Of a DNA stretch of 62,734 nt, positions 51,355-60,321 are shown one piece after another (position 1 is the first letter of the stretch; the number at the start of each line of letters is the position of its first letter). The stretch is from NCBI RefSeq assembly GCF_002409645.1, contig NZ_DHNR01000026.1, forward strand, positions 15,547 to 78,280, given 5' to 3'. Source of the stretch: Acetobacter sp. UBA5411. Lineage in GTDB: Bacteria; Pseudomonadota; Alphaproteobacteria; Acetobacterales; Acetobacteraceae. Made by a program: the position numbers and the translations under genes. The notes under the pieces were generated by a model. It saw nothing but the letters and a program-made list of their open reading frames with translations, was not told where the DNA came from and did not search any database.

Positions 51355-51998
51355 CCGCCCCGAATTTTGCCCCATGCCTCGATTTCACGCTCCACTGGGA
51401 GGGTGGATTTCAGAACAACCCCAATGACGCCGGGAACTATCTTTACGGCACGATCGGCGGTGGTCCGCTGATTGGCACGAACATGGGGATCACGCCACGC
51501 ACGCTGATGTCGTGGCTCGACCGCCCCTTACTCGCATCGGACATGCGCGACCTTGGCCGCGAAACGGCTGCGGCGATCTATCGCACCCGATTCTGGAACA
51601 CGGTTTACGGAGACAGCCTGAGCGCGGGCGTCGATCTGATGGGGTTCGATCATGCGGTCATGGCTGGTCCTGATTATTCTCTCGCAGAGATTGGCACGGC
51701 TCAGGCAGCGAGCGTGGATGCTCAGACAAAATGGCTGGACCGGGAGAGAATGAAGCTCATCCAGCTACGTCTGACCGTTCCGGCGGATGGGATATTCGGA
51801 CCCGTGACACGCGCTGCTCTGTCTCAGCGTGCGGTGGCTCAGAACGCCCTGCACATCCTCTATCTCGGCCAGTTGCAGGAGCAGTATTACCGCCGCCTCA
51901 GCGGATTCACGACGTTCGGCATCGGCTGGCTAAACCGGCTCAGAGCCCGGCAGACGTTAGCCCTCAATCTGATGGATGAAGCCTATGTCTCTGCCTGA
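51351..51998 (+). CDS. GH108-type endolysin
   Basis: 215 residues, GTG start at 51351 overlapping the holin-associated gene. FTLHWEGGFQNNPNDAGNYL contains the catalytic Glu of the EGG motif; GTNMGITPRTLMSWL and AAAIYRTRFWNTVYGDSL follow, as in glycosyl hydrolase family 108 muramidases. A PG-binding-like segment LTVPADGIFGPVTRAALS is inserted after residue 135. No signal peptide, so it needs a holin. Confidence 0.87.
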   Translation: MTAPNFAPCLDFTLHWEGGFQNNPNDAGNYLYGTIGGGPLIGTNMGITPRTLMSWLDRPLLASDMRDLGRETAAAIYRTRFWNTVYGDSLSAGVDLMGFDHAVMAGPDYSLAEIGTAQAASVDAQTKWLDRERMKLIQLRLTVPADGIFGPVTRAALSQRAVAQNALHILYLGQLQEQYYRRLSGFTTFGIGWLNRLRARQTLALNLMDEAYVSA

Positions 51999-52533
51999 CA
52001 CTCTCATTCCGTCAGCAGCCCGGACCTACGTTGTCCCGGCGGACGCATCGCCCGACGTATGCGGTGGTGTCTCCACGTGGGACGCACTGCGGATACGCGG
52101 GATCATCCCGATGTTCAGCGGTTCGTCCTGCCAGTGCAAGGCGCGGTTCCCAGCGAAATCCAGCGCGGACATTCTCGACTATGCGGTCGATTTCTCGGCA
52201 TGGCTGGCTGACACGGGCGACACGATTGAGACGGTATCAGTCACATTCCCCGATACGACCGGCCTGACATACGACCTCACCGATCTGTGGGCTGATGTTT
52301 ACCAGGGCGAGACCGTCGTCATCATGCTGGCGTCAGGTCGCCCCGGTACGAAACAGCGTGTCGTGGTCACGGTCGAAACCACCGAGGGCCGCACGAAGGC
52401 TGTTCCGATCGAGATCAAAATCACACGGGCGACGCCTGCGACTGACCCGCCGAACAACCTCATCCCGACCAATGCACTCGCCCTGAACGGCATCTATCTC
52501 ACCGACGATACCGGAGCTTATCTGATCCCATGA
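51985..52533 (+). CDS. Hypothetical tail-associated protein, 182 residues
   Basis: Start taken at ATG 51985 (GGATG-rich upstream, overlapping the endolysin stop). FPAKSSADILDYAVDFSAWL, ETVSVTFPDTTGLTYDLTDL and TVVIMLASGRPGTKQRVVVT look like an immunoglobulin-like β-domain, often found attached to or beside fibres. ATGA junction with the spike gene. Confidence 0.62.
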   Translation: MSLPDTLIPSAARTYVVPADASPDVCGGVSTWDALRIRGIIPMFSGSSCQCKARFPAKSSADILDYAVDFSAWLADTGDTIETVSVTFPDTTGLTYDLTDLWADVYQGETVVIMLASGRPGTKQRVVVTVETTEGRTKAVPIEIKITRATPATDPPNNLIPTNALALNGIYLTDDTGAYLIP

Positions 52534-55500
52534 CCGACGTATCTCTCAGCAATCTCCCGGCAGTTTCTCTCGAAAGCGCGGACGCAATCGTCGGAACCAG
52601 TGGCGGAAGCTTCGCGCGGGTCGCTGTCGACTCAATTACGTCGGCGGTTTCTGCTGCTGAGACAGCCGCGACCTCTGCTGAGCAGGCCGCGCAGACCATC
52701 ACGTCTGGCGGATACACGACCGGGGACGACGTCTCCACAGCCATTGAAAAGGCTACCTCTGACCTAGTTGTGGCTGGTTCGAGCGGCACGAACATTGGTG
52801 ACAACCCGGTCACGTTCGGGGGTGAGCAGGTCTCTCTCAACACCGCCCTCCAGCAGGCGGCAGGGAGTGGTGGTAGCGGCGGATCTTCGTTCACACTGGA
52901 GCCGGCGACAGCCACCACGCTTGGCGGGGTTATGGTCCCGTCTGAGGGAAATAACCTCGCTGTGGATGAGGAGGGAAACCTCAAAACCACAGGCCTCGTT
53001 GTCGCGGGTAATGCGTCCAGCAGCACAGACATTGCTGGTCAGAAAATTACGGTTGGTGGGGTCGTGACCACGGCGGCTGCCGCTATTGAGGCCGCTTCTA
53101 AAACAGGTGGCAGCGGAACGAACACAATAGTCACCACCCTCAGCCGTGGCGACAATTTCCTGCCTCGTGGCATCAGCACGGACATGGCCGTCACATCGCC
53201 TATGGCCCCGATGACCCTGACTGGAACCGGGTCTCTTGTTGATGTGCCGGGATACCAGATCGTTGTCGACCCGATGACGCTGTATCAAGAGTTTATCGGA
53301 ACCGGCGGCGCGCTGACGGCAAGCTCGGCCTATGTCCTGATGAATTACCTGACCGAAGCCGAGCTTGATGCTCTGCTGGAAGAGGTTTTTGTCACGAACG
53401 GCCAGAACTGCCTGCGTGTCTGTTTCGGCAGTTCTGATTACACCTACCAGACGTACCAGACATACGATGACGTTTCGACAGATGGTAGCTGGTCGAATTT
53501 CTCGATCGCCATGGACGAACAGTGCGTCATCCCGATCCTGCAGAAAATCCTCCAGAAAAATCCGGGGATCTGGTTTTTGGGTGCTGCGTGGTCGCCGCCT
53601 GCCTATCTGAAGACCAATAAATCGCTTATCGGCGGAAACTTCGTCAGCAACGCTGCGAACAACACGGCCTACGCAAACTACCACGTCCTCATTCTGCAGG
53701 AGTACGCCAAGCGCGGAATTCATTTTTCTCAGGTCACGGGCCAGAACGAACCGCAGAGTATCAGCGCGGTTTACCCTTCCTGTGGTTGGACGGCAGACGC
53801 TCTGGCATCGTTCTACGTGGTCCTACGGTCTGCGCTCGACAATGCAGGGTTTGCGGATGTTGGAATTCTTGCAGGCGACTGTAATTGGGGTGATGTGGCA
53901 ACATATACTGCCTCCCTCACGGCGGGTTCGCAGGCACTCGCATCTGTCGATGGCGTGGCGCTCCATGGTTACAACGGCAATGTGGTTACGGCCCAGCCGA
54001 CTATGCGTCTGCTGGGGAAAGACTGGTACCATACCGAGTGGATCACATTCACCGGTGCGAATAACGTCACCTGGCTCAATACCATCGCAGCCGATCTCTG
54101 CATTGCCTCTGTGCGCGCAGGAGCGAAGGCCTTGGTTCTCTGGAACATTTTCCTGGATCAGAATGGCGCTCCTGTCGAAGGGAAAATACTAGGGACGTGG
54201 CAGTGTCGTCCTCTGGTCACCGTCCAGAATGATAAATCCGGCACTCTCACACGTAATCTTGAGTATTACCTGTTCTCGCATCTGATGAAGTACGTGCAGC
54301 GCGGCGCGCGGATCATGCGTTCCAATTCGTTCGCAGTCGGAACCCCTTCCGGCACTGAAAATTGGCAGCATGACAATGTTTCTGCGACTGATGTGGAGAA
54401 TGTAGGGTTTCTCAACCCGGATGGCTCACGTATCTTGTTTGTTCTCAACCCGCTGACGACTATCCGGGCAGTGACAATCACTGATAGTCAGACTGGCACA
54501 TCGTTTGTCGCCACGCTGGCACCGCAGAGTGCATTTACGTTCGTCTGGGGTGCAGGCGACATTGTCGACACTGCGGTCGAATTCACAGCGCCAGGTGCGC
54601 CTACCCTGGCAGCTCCGGGACAGGATTCATCCGGGCGTGTGACGGTTGGCATTACGCCTCCTGCGACAATCGGTAGCACGGCTATCAGCGTCTACAGGAT
54701 CTACGATGCTGAGAATGATTCTGCGCCTCTCTATGTAATTCCCGGCACGGCAACGTCGTTCACGGATACATTGCTCACGACGGGCTCTGTGCGCTCGTAC
54801 TATGCCACGGCAGTTGGAGGGGGCGGAGAAAGCGCCCATTCCAACACTGTGACCGGAACCCCGCCGAAAAACTCCGATAGCTATACGCTCAAGGCCGCTG
54901 CTACCGGGTCTGTGGGTGCGGCTATTCCGATCACGCTGGCAGCAAACAATGCTGGTCCGGCTGCTGATGTAGTCGTCACATTGTCTGACGGTGGCGCTGG
55001 TGGCACGTTCTCCCCGGCAACTGCGACACTCAAGGCAGATTCCACGGTCCCGGTTCAAGTGACATATACTGGCGCGTCGGCGGCAGAGGTTACAATCTCT
55101 TCAACGAACAACGGCAGCCTGACAGATCCATCAGCGATTGAGATCACATTGAACGAAATCACGCCGTATCTGGCTGCTACTGCAACAGGTGCTGGCGCAG
55201 CGACTACCGGGACGGCAAAGGCTCTTGCCGGAAGCGTGGTGGAATGTTTTGTTGACTGCGAACTGGATTCCTATGTCAATGCATCAACATTAAGCCTTCT
55301 GGTCGGAAACTATCCGACATCGGGCGCTACCACACTTACCAGTCAGTTCAACCTACTGATCGGAACTGGCGGAGAGGTTATCGTTCAGTATTACGATAAC
55401 AACAAAGCTTACTGCTACTCGATTGCGACACTACCCGCATCGTTGAGCGGGCGCGTTACGTTCCACTCGGTGGCAAATATCTCGTTGACGGATAGCTATA

Positions 55501-55829
55501 CTGACAAGTTGGGCAACGTGATCCCAGCATCGGGTATCGTCATTCATGTCTCGCAGGATGGCGGCAAAACCTACACGACCTGCGCGCCGGTTAATGGCAG
55601 TGCGAGTAAATACGGTTCTATCAACCCCGCGGGCACTCCTAATCAGATGGCCGTGGGCCACCTCGCCGAGAATGCAGGCAAGATCTACTCCGCCACGGTC
55701 TATGACGGAACAGGCACGGCGATCTGGAGCCCGGACTTCACCAAGGAGACGGCAGGCGCGACGACGTTCACCGATGCTGAAAGCAATCCGTGGGCCGTTG
55801 ATACAGGTGCTTCCATCACGAGCGGATAA
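52530..55829 (+). CDS. Tail spike with GH30-type glycosidase domain
   Basis: 1099 residues, the largest gene here. Residues about 1-230 are a fibre shaft (LSNLPAVSLESADAIVGTSG). Residues about 245-680 are a GH30-like (β/α)8 glycosidase: YQEFIGTGGALTASSAYVL, GAAWSPPAYLKTNKSLIGGN, GQNEPQSI with acid/base Glu407, and WYHTEWITF with nucleophile Glu503. An FN3-type domain (APGQDSSGRVTVGITPPATI) and a C-terminal β-sandwich with a WSPDFTKETAG segment follow. It should cut a β-linked host surface polysaccharide; the substrate is unknown. Confidence 0.8.
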   Translation: MTDVSLSNLPAVSLESADAIVGTSGGSFARVAVDSITSAVSAAETAATSAEQAAQTITSGGYTTGDDVSTAIEKATSDLVVAGSSGTNIGDNPVTFGGEQVSLNTALQQAAGSGGSGGSSFTLEPATATTLGGVMVPSEGNNLAVDEEGNLKTTGLVVAGNASSSTDIAGQKITVGGVVTTAAAAIEAASKTGGSGTNTIVTTLSRGDNFLPRGISTDMAVTSPMAPMTLTGTGSLVDVPGYQIVVDPMTLYQEFIGTGGALTASSAYVLMNYLTEAELDALLEEVFVTNGQNCLRVCFGSSDYTYQTYQTYDDVSTDGSWSNFSIAMDEQCVIPILQKILQKNPGIWFLGAAWSPPAYLKTNKSLIGGNFVSNAANNTAYANYHVLILQEYAKRGIHFSQVTGQNEPQSISAVYPSCGWTADALASFYVVLRSALDNAGFADVGILAGDCNWGDVATYTASLTAGSQALASVDGVALHGYNGNVVTAQPTMRLLGKDWYHTEWITFTGANNVTWLNTIAADLCIASVRAGAKALVLWNIFLDQNGAPVEGKILGTWQCRPLVTVQNDKSGTLTRNLEYYLFSHLMKYVQRGARIMRSNSFAVGTPSGTENWQHDNVSATDVENVGFLNPDGSRILFVLNPLTTIRAVTITDSQTGTSFVATLAPQSAFTFVWGAGDIVDTAVEFTAPGAPTLAAPGQDSSGRVTVGITPPATIGSTAISVYRIYDAENDSAPLYVIPGTATSFTDTLLTTGSVRSYYATAVGGGGESAHSNTVTGTPPKNSDSYTLKAAATGSVGAAIPITLAANNAGPAADVVVTLSDGGAGGTFSPATATLKADSTVPVQVTYTGASAAEVTISSTNNGSLTDPSAIEITLNEITPYLAATATGAGAATTGTAKALAGSVVECFVDCELDSYVNASTLSLLVGNYPTSGATTLTSQFNLLIGTGGEVIVQYYDNNKAYCYSIATLPASLSGRVTFHSVANISLTDSYTDKLGNVIPASGIVIHVSQDGGKTYTTCAPVNGSASKYGSINPAGTPNQMAVGHLAENAGKIYSATVYDGTGTAIWSPDFTKETAGATTFTDAESNPWAVDTGASITSG

Positions 55830-55855
55830 AAAGAGGGCTACGGCCCTCTTTTCTT
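55829..55855 (+). terminator. Terminator after the tail spike gene
   Basis: AAAAGAGGGC TACG GCCCTCTTTT plus a T-rich tail, beginning at the last base of the spike stop codon. Confidence 0.8.
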
Positions 55856-55897
55856 TCATGCCAACGGCGAAATCCATTATCGAAACTGGAGCCAGCA

Positions 55898-56224
55898 ATG
55901 GACCCGACACAACAAGCCCTGACGTGGCTCTACTCAGCACTTCCTGAGCCGTATGCGGGCGACCTCGTGGCGCTCGTCTCGTTCGCTATTGCGTCCTGCG
56001 CCCTGACGCTCAGGTTCTGGCGACCGCCTCATCCCGGCAGCCATTGGGTAGTCGTCTACACGATCATTTCCGCGATCGGGCAGGCTCGGGGCTGGAACGT
56101 AGCAGCATATCAACCGGGGAAGAAGGCGGTCATGGTTCCAGCAGATACGCCGCGGGCCGAGGTCGCTGCGAAACTCGGCCTGCATCCCGATGAGACTAGG
56201 CCGGGGAAAGTGCCGAAAGCCTAA
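55898..56224 (+). CDS. Putative holin
   Basis: 108 residues with two hydrophobic segments (DLVALVSFAIASCALTLRF and VVVYTIISAIGQARG) and a charged soluble C-terminus. Small size, two spans and place near lysis genes suggest a class II holin. The AT-rich 140 bases after it hold no gene I can support and probably contain the acyltransferase promoter. Confidence 0.5.
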   Translation: MDPTQQALTWLYSALPEPYAGDLVALVSFAIASCALTLRFWRPPHPGSHWVVVYTIISAIGQARGWNVAAYQPGKKAVMVPADTPRAEVAAKLGLHPDETRPGKVPKA

Positions 56225-56364
56225 CGCAATAATTAGAAAATTCTCGTGCGCGATATTCAATGCTGCGATACAGAAATTTCGAGGAGGAAATAGACGCAGG
56301 AACCGATCTTTAATGGGCGGTATCTCCGTGCTAATGCTCATTTAAGATTATTGCAGAGGCAATC

Positions 56365-57417
56365 ATGGCGAAGTTACACAAAAATTCTTTCGGTTTTTTG
56401 CGTTTATTTTTTGCTTTCCTTGTGATTGTTTCACATACACCAGAACTAAAGGATGGGAATAGATCAAGAGAAATACTAACATCAATATTTGGAAGCTTAT
56501 CATTTGGAGAAGTTGCTGTAGATGGATTTTTTATAATAAGTGGATATTTTATAGTAACCAGCTTTATTAGATCATCTTCTATTTCATCATATTTTATAAA
56601 GAGGATATTTAGGATATATCCAGGTTATATTGCCTCATTTATATTTTGCCTTCTTATCGTTGGTCCTCTCGCTGGGACGCCAATAGCCGAACTTCCCAGG
56701 CATGTAGTTCGACAGATTATCAATATACCTATGCTTCGTGCGCCGATATTGCCGCACGTCTTTGACGGACAACCATATCCATCATTGAATGGAGCGATGT
56801 GGTCACTAAGTTATGAATTTTCATGTTATGTGATTGTTGTTTTACTAGGGCTATCTGGTATATTCAAAAGGTCTTCTGCCGTTTTTTTACTGATAATTTT
56901 CCTAATATCTTTTTATATTTTGTCTCAAAGCCATTATGCGCAATTGAACACATTCTTCAGATTGTGCATGGTTTTTATGTGTGGCGCTGCATGGGCTGTG
57001 GCACCAAAGCTTAGAGCGTGGTCATGGACACTGTTTTTTATATCGTCAACAATATCTATTTTGTTTCTATTTCTAGGGAAATATGCTGAAATAGGGCTTT
57101 CTATATTTGGATCGTATTCCATTTTGTCATTTGGCTTTCTTGTAAATAAAGGAATTTTAACAAAAATAAATAACAAAACAGATATTTCATATGGTGTATA
57201 TTTATACGCTTGGCCGATAGAAAAATTAATATTTCTCTATTTCCCCACTATCTCTTTAATAAGCGCTGGAACTATTGATTTTTTAATGTCTGCACTATGC
57301 GCTATTGCCAGTTGGCATATCGTCGAGCGGCCAATGCAGAAATGGTCACATAAGTTATCAGAGCAATTATCTAGCCGACCTTTGTTTAAGTCTCCAGCAT
57401 CTCCTAAGTTGCCATAA
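56365..57417 (+). CDS. Acyltransferase 3 family membrane protein (O-acetyltransferase)
   Basis: 350 residues, about ten transmembrane segments. FGFLRLFFAFLVIVSHTPEL at the N-terminus has the conserved Arg and His of acyltransferase family 3; VDGFFIISGYFIV and SYFIKRIFRIYPGY follow. It transfers acyl groups to surface sugars. Markedly AT-rich, unlike every neighbour, so recently acquired. Located between terminators with its own start, it is a typical lysogenic-conversion gene that could alter the phage receptor. Confidence 0.88.
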   Translation: MAKLHKNSFGFLRLFFAFLVIVSHTPELKDGNRSREILTSIFGSLSFGEVAVDGFFIISGYFIVTSFIRSSSISSYFIKRIFRIYPGYIASFIFCLLIVGPLAGTPIAELPRHVVRQIINIPMLRAPILPHVFDGQPYPSLNGAMWSLSYEFSCYVIVVLLGLSGIFKRSSAVFLLIIFLISFYILSQSHYAQLNTFFRLCMVFMCGAAWAVAPKLRAWSWTLFFISSTISILFLFLGKYAEIGLSIFGSYSILSFGFLVNKGILTKINNKTDISYGVYLYAWPIEKLIFLYFPTISLISAGTIDFLMSALCAIASWHIVERPMQKWSHKLSEQLSSRPLFKSPASPKLP

Positions 57418-57485
57418 CAGGCATTTAGTTATCACGTCGCTGCCTGCCGGATAGCCACCGGCAGATCCCGATAAAGTCCCCACAC

Positions 57486-57511
57486 AGCCCGCCATCGTGC
57501 GGGCTTTTTTT
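57486..57511 (+). terminator. Terminator after the acyltransferase gene
   Basis: AGCCCGC CATCGT GCGGGCT followed by TTTTTT. Confidence 0.78.
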
Positions 57512-57525
57512 ATGGAACAATGCCA

Positions 57526-58068
57526 ATGCTCTCTCGTCGCAATCTCCTGCGCTCGTCTGCCCTCGGTTTGGCCGGAGCAGCCCTTGCTGCCTGCACCGTG
57601 TCCACATCAAGCGGCGTCACCACGATCACCCTCGACGTGACCAAGATCAAGAACTACGGGCAGGCAGGTCTCAACGCCGCCGCCGCTGTCATTGCATTCT
57701 CGGCGCAGTTCCCGGCCATTTCCGCCTACGTCCCGGCGATTGAGGCGGCAGAGGTCGCGCTATCCGGCGCACTCAACGCGTTCTCGTCCGCTGCCGGGTC
57801 CACGCTGACAATCACCTACAACGACACCGATTGGAAAACCCGCGTCGATAGCGTGCTGACGGATCTGTCCACGGTTGCGAGCGCGATTGAAGCCGCGATC
57901 TCTGGTGCCGGGTCTGCTCTGTCTGCGTCCGTTCTGGCCGATGCCAAGACCGCGGACTCCGCGCTCAACACGATCATCTCAGTGTTCAAGGGGCTTCTCG
58001 GCGTGTCTGCCGTCCGGTCCAGCACGGGCATGACCGAGGCTCAGGCTCTGGCCGCTCTCGGCGTGTGA
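57526..58068 (+). CDS. Tat-type lipoprotein, 180 residues
   Basis: MLSRRNLLRSSALGLAGAAL-AAC: twin arginines, a hydrophobic stretch and a lipobox cysteine near residue 22. The rest is Ala/Ser-rich helices (AQFPAISAYVPAIEAAEVAL, VLTDLSTVASAIEAAISGAG). Periplasmic or outer-membrane facing; role unknown, possibly outer spanin or surface exclusion. Start at ATG 57526 with GGAACA upstream. Confidence 0.68.
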   Translation: MLSRRNLLRSSALGLAGAALAACTVSTSSGVTTITLDVTKIKNYGQAGLNAAAAVIAFSAQFPAISAYVPAIEAAEVALSGALNAFSSAAGSTLTITYNDTDWKTRVDSVLTDLSTVASAIEAAISGAGSALSASVLADAKTADSALNTIISVFKGLLGVSAVRSSTGMTEAQALAALGV

Positions 58069-58160
58069 TCGTCTCCACCATCCTCGCATTCCTCGTCGGT
58101 CTCTGGACCGGCGGGGTCTGCGTGACGCTCGTTTTTGCTCTCTACCCGTGGACCCGCTGA
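58065..58160 (+). CDS. Tiny membrane protein, 31 residues, GTG start
   Basis: IVSTILAFLVGLWTGGVCVT then LVFALYPWTR: nearly all one or two short membrane spans. GTG overlaps the lipoprotein stop and its own stop overlaps the next ATG. Confidence 0.5.
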   Translation: MIVSTILAFLVGLWTGGVCVTLVFALYPWTR

Positions 58161-58360
58161 TGCCGACCATGTTCGATCCTGAATCCATCTACTCCGTCGC
58201 TATTGAGAAATGTGAGCGTGAAATTCGCGCCGATGAAACAGAGATCGGACGACTGCGCCGAGATCGTGACTGGTGGCGCGATTATGCTGCTGCATTGCAG
58301 CGACGACTGCGAGAGGCAGAACGCAGGCCATCGGTTTTTGTGGTGGAGGACGACCGATGA
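58160..58360 (+). CDS. Small coiled-coil phage protein, 66 residues
   Basis: EKCEREIRADETEIGRLRRD and WWRDYAAALQRRLREAERRP; highly charged helix. Overlaps the next start (ATGA). Confidence 0.58.
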   Translation: MPTMFDPESIYSVAIEKCEREIRADETEIGRLRRDRDWWRDYAAALQRRLREAERRPSVFVVEDDR

Positions 58361-58491
58361 CCCGTCGCCTTGGTAAACTTGCTCCGCGTCACGATCCGCG
58401 CACGTTCCGCATGTCCGTTCCGCTGGCCCGCGCTCTGCCGGGGGTAAAGATCATTCGTTCTTCAGGGTCTCAAAAACCAATCTCCGGATAG
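58357..58491 (+). pseudogene. Truncated start of the papain-like peptidase gene
   Basis: 44 codons. The first 30 residues (MTRRLGKLAPRHDPRTFRMS, VPLARALPGV) are clearly related to the start of the intact gene at 59509 (LGKNPAKIDRRTFKMSIPLS). The similarity ends after LPGV at about 58447 and the frame runs into a ribbon-helix-helix gene on the other strand. I read it as the original 5' end of the peptidase gene, cut off by the insertion of a homing module. Confidence 0.65.
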
Positions 58492-58642
58492 CCTCTGGCC
58501 TTGTGATGTAGGGCGCTCCATTTTTCGAAATCCACGCATCGATTAACGCCAATTCGTCATCCGCAACGCGAACCATAATTGGCGTAGTTGGTCTCTTTGG
58601 TCGCCCTTTACCTGATTTCTTGGTATCATTTATTGTGTTCAT
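58451..58642 (-). CDS. Ribbon-helix-helix DNA-binding protein, 63 residues
   Basis: PIMVRVADDELALIDAWISK and RPEAIRRLVFETLKNE have the β-strand plus two-helix pattern of CopG/Arc proteins; a basic N-terminus precedes. It is divergent from the HNH gene and may regulate it. Confidence 0.72.
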   Translation of the reverse strand: MNTINDTKKSGKGRPKRPTTPIMVRVADDELALIDAWISKNGAPYITRPEAIRRLVFETLKNE

Positions 58643-58728
58643 AGTGATTTCCTGATATCAAGAAAGCGAGCCGGAAGGAAGCGCCAACTTCCACCCGGCC
58701 CTAACCAAAACCATAGGATCAAACCCCG

Positions 58729-59508
58729 ATGGATCAGGCTAAATGTGCCGATAGCACAAACTCGTCTATTCAAGAAAATTACAACAATCCCGAAACCGCG
58801 AGCGTGTTTGATATTCCTATCGTTTCAGCATCCGCTGAGGCGCGGTTTTTGCGATTTGTCGATATAGATGGACCCATGCACCCAGAAGGCGTGGTGTTTG
58901 GGCAGTGCCATGTTTGGATGGGTTGCAAATTAAGGACTGGATACGGTCGATTTAGGATAGCAAAAGCTAAGTCAACAAATTGTGGCCTCGCTTTAGCGCA
59001 TCGAGTAGCGCGGGCCTTGGCGGGATACCCATTGTTTCGTTGCGAGACGGCGCGCCACTCTTGCAACAACCCGTCGTGCGTAAACCCAGAGCATATTCTT
59101 GCTGGGAGCAGGTCGGACAACATAACTGACCGCGAATTGTGGGACCGCAATGTAGTTAAACGCGGCCAATATCATCATAAAGCGGTGTTAGAACAAGAGG
59201 ATGTTGTCGCAATAAAAAATGACTATAGATCTAGCCGACAAATAGCCATCTCCTACAACGTATCATTAACAACAATAACACGAATAAAAAACGGTGAGGG
59301 ATGGAAGAATATTCGCGGGTCTCATGTTGTAAGGCCAAGCCATTCTGAAACGCATTATGCTGCAAGGTTAACAAACACCCAAGTTGTGGAAATACGAAAC
59401 TCCAGTGAAAAAGCCTCGTCGTTAGCTAAAAAATTCCACGTGGATGTATCCACTATCTATGCGGCGAGGTCGGGAAAAACTTACAAACATGTATTACAGG
59501 AGAATTAA
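58729..59508 (+). CDS. HNH homing endonuclease
   Basis: 259 residues. LALAHRVARALAGYPLFRCE, then ARHSCNNPSCVNPEHILAGS holds the HNH/zinc-loop residues of freestanding phage homing enzymes. Two C-terminal HTH units (SSRQIAISYNVSLTTITRIK and EKASSLAKKFHVDVSTIYAA) provide DNA binding. Lower GC than its surroundings. Its stop is coupled to the TTG of the peptidase gene. Confidence 0.85.
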   Translation: MDQAKCADSTNSSIQENYNNPETASVFDIPIVSASAEARFLRFVDIDGPMHPEGVVFGQCHVWMGCKLRTGYGRFRIAKAKSTNCGLALAHRVARALAGYPLFRCETARHSCNNPSCVNPEHILAGSRSDNITDRELWDRNVVKRGQYHHKAVLEQEDVVAIKNDYRSSRQIAISYNVSLTTITRIKNGEGWKNIRGSHVVRPSHSETHYAARLTNTQVVEIRNSSEKASSLAKKFHVDVSTIYAARSGKTYKHVLQEN

Positions 59509-60321
59509 TTGACGAGTATTCCTAAAACAAGATTTCTTGGGAAGAACCCGGCCAAGATTGATCGGCGCACATTCAAAATGTCGATCCCCCTCTCAAGATT
59601 TCTCCCGACCATCCCTGCCTCTGTCAACTGGGCCCCTAATGTAGATTGGCCGATGTGGAGAAATGGAGACGATATTGGCCCGGATGGAATGCCCCGTCGT
59701 GGGTTCGGCTGCTGCACGCAGGTTTCCGTCGCGTCGGCAATCCGGACGTGGACCGGTGCGGCTCAGGCTCCGATCCTGCTGACTGACGACCAGGTGCTGG
59801 CGAATTACTCTGCCGTCACGTCGCCGCCGTTCGATCCGGACCAGCCTGCCACCGATCGGGGCGCTGTCGAGCTGGACGTGCTGAATCACTGGAGCCGCTT
59901 CGGGCTGGCAATGCCGGGATCGCAGCCGGGCCGGTCATACCTCACGGCTTATGGCACCATTGATCCGCGCAACCGGCAGTCTGTCCAGCGTGCGATTGCG
60001 TTCCTCGGCGGCTCGTATATCGGCCTCTCCCTGCCGCAATGGTGCTGCGATACGGACGACGACTGGAACTACGACCCACAGCGGGACAACTCAATCGCGG
60101 GCGGTCATGCTGTCTGGCTGCATGGGTATGACGCCGACTGGCTCTATCTCAACACATGGGGTGGACCGCGTCGTATGTCGTGGGGATTTCTGCGGCAGTT
60201 CTGTGATGAAGCTTACGGGCTGGTGTCTCGTCAGCATTTCTCGGACATTCACGGGGTCAGCCCGAAAGGTGAGGCGTTGGATGATCTCGTGACAGAGATG
60301 CGGGCGGCGAGCGATGCTTGA
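59509..60321 (+). CDS. Papain-like cysteine peptidase, TTG start
   Basis: 270 residues. RRGFGCCTQVSVASAIRTWT carries the active-site Cys, GGHAVWLHGYDADWLYLNTW the His and the Asn of a C1-type peptidase. TTG 59509 follows AGGAG by seven bases. Its 5' end seems to have arrived with the HNH module (see 58357). Such phage peptidases occur in acetic acid and related bacteria; the target is unknown. Confidence 0.78.
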   Translation: MTSIPKTRFLGKNPAKIDRRTFKMSIPLSRFLPTIPASVNWAPNVDWPMWRNGDDIGPDGMPRRGFGCCTQVSVASAIRTWTGAAQAPILLTDDQVLANYSAVTSPPFDPDQPATDRGAVELDVLNHWSRFGLAMPGSQPGRSYLTAYGTIDPRNRQSVQRAIAFLGGSYIGLSLPQWCCDTDDDWNYDPQRDNSIAGGHAVWLHGYDADWLYLNTWGGPRRMSWGFLRQFCDEAYGLVSRQHFSDIHGVSPKGEALDDLVTEMRAASDA

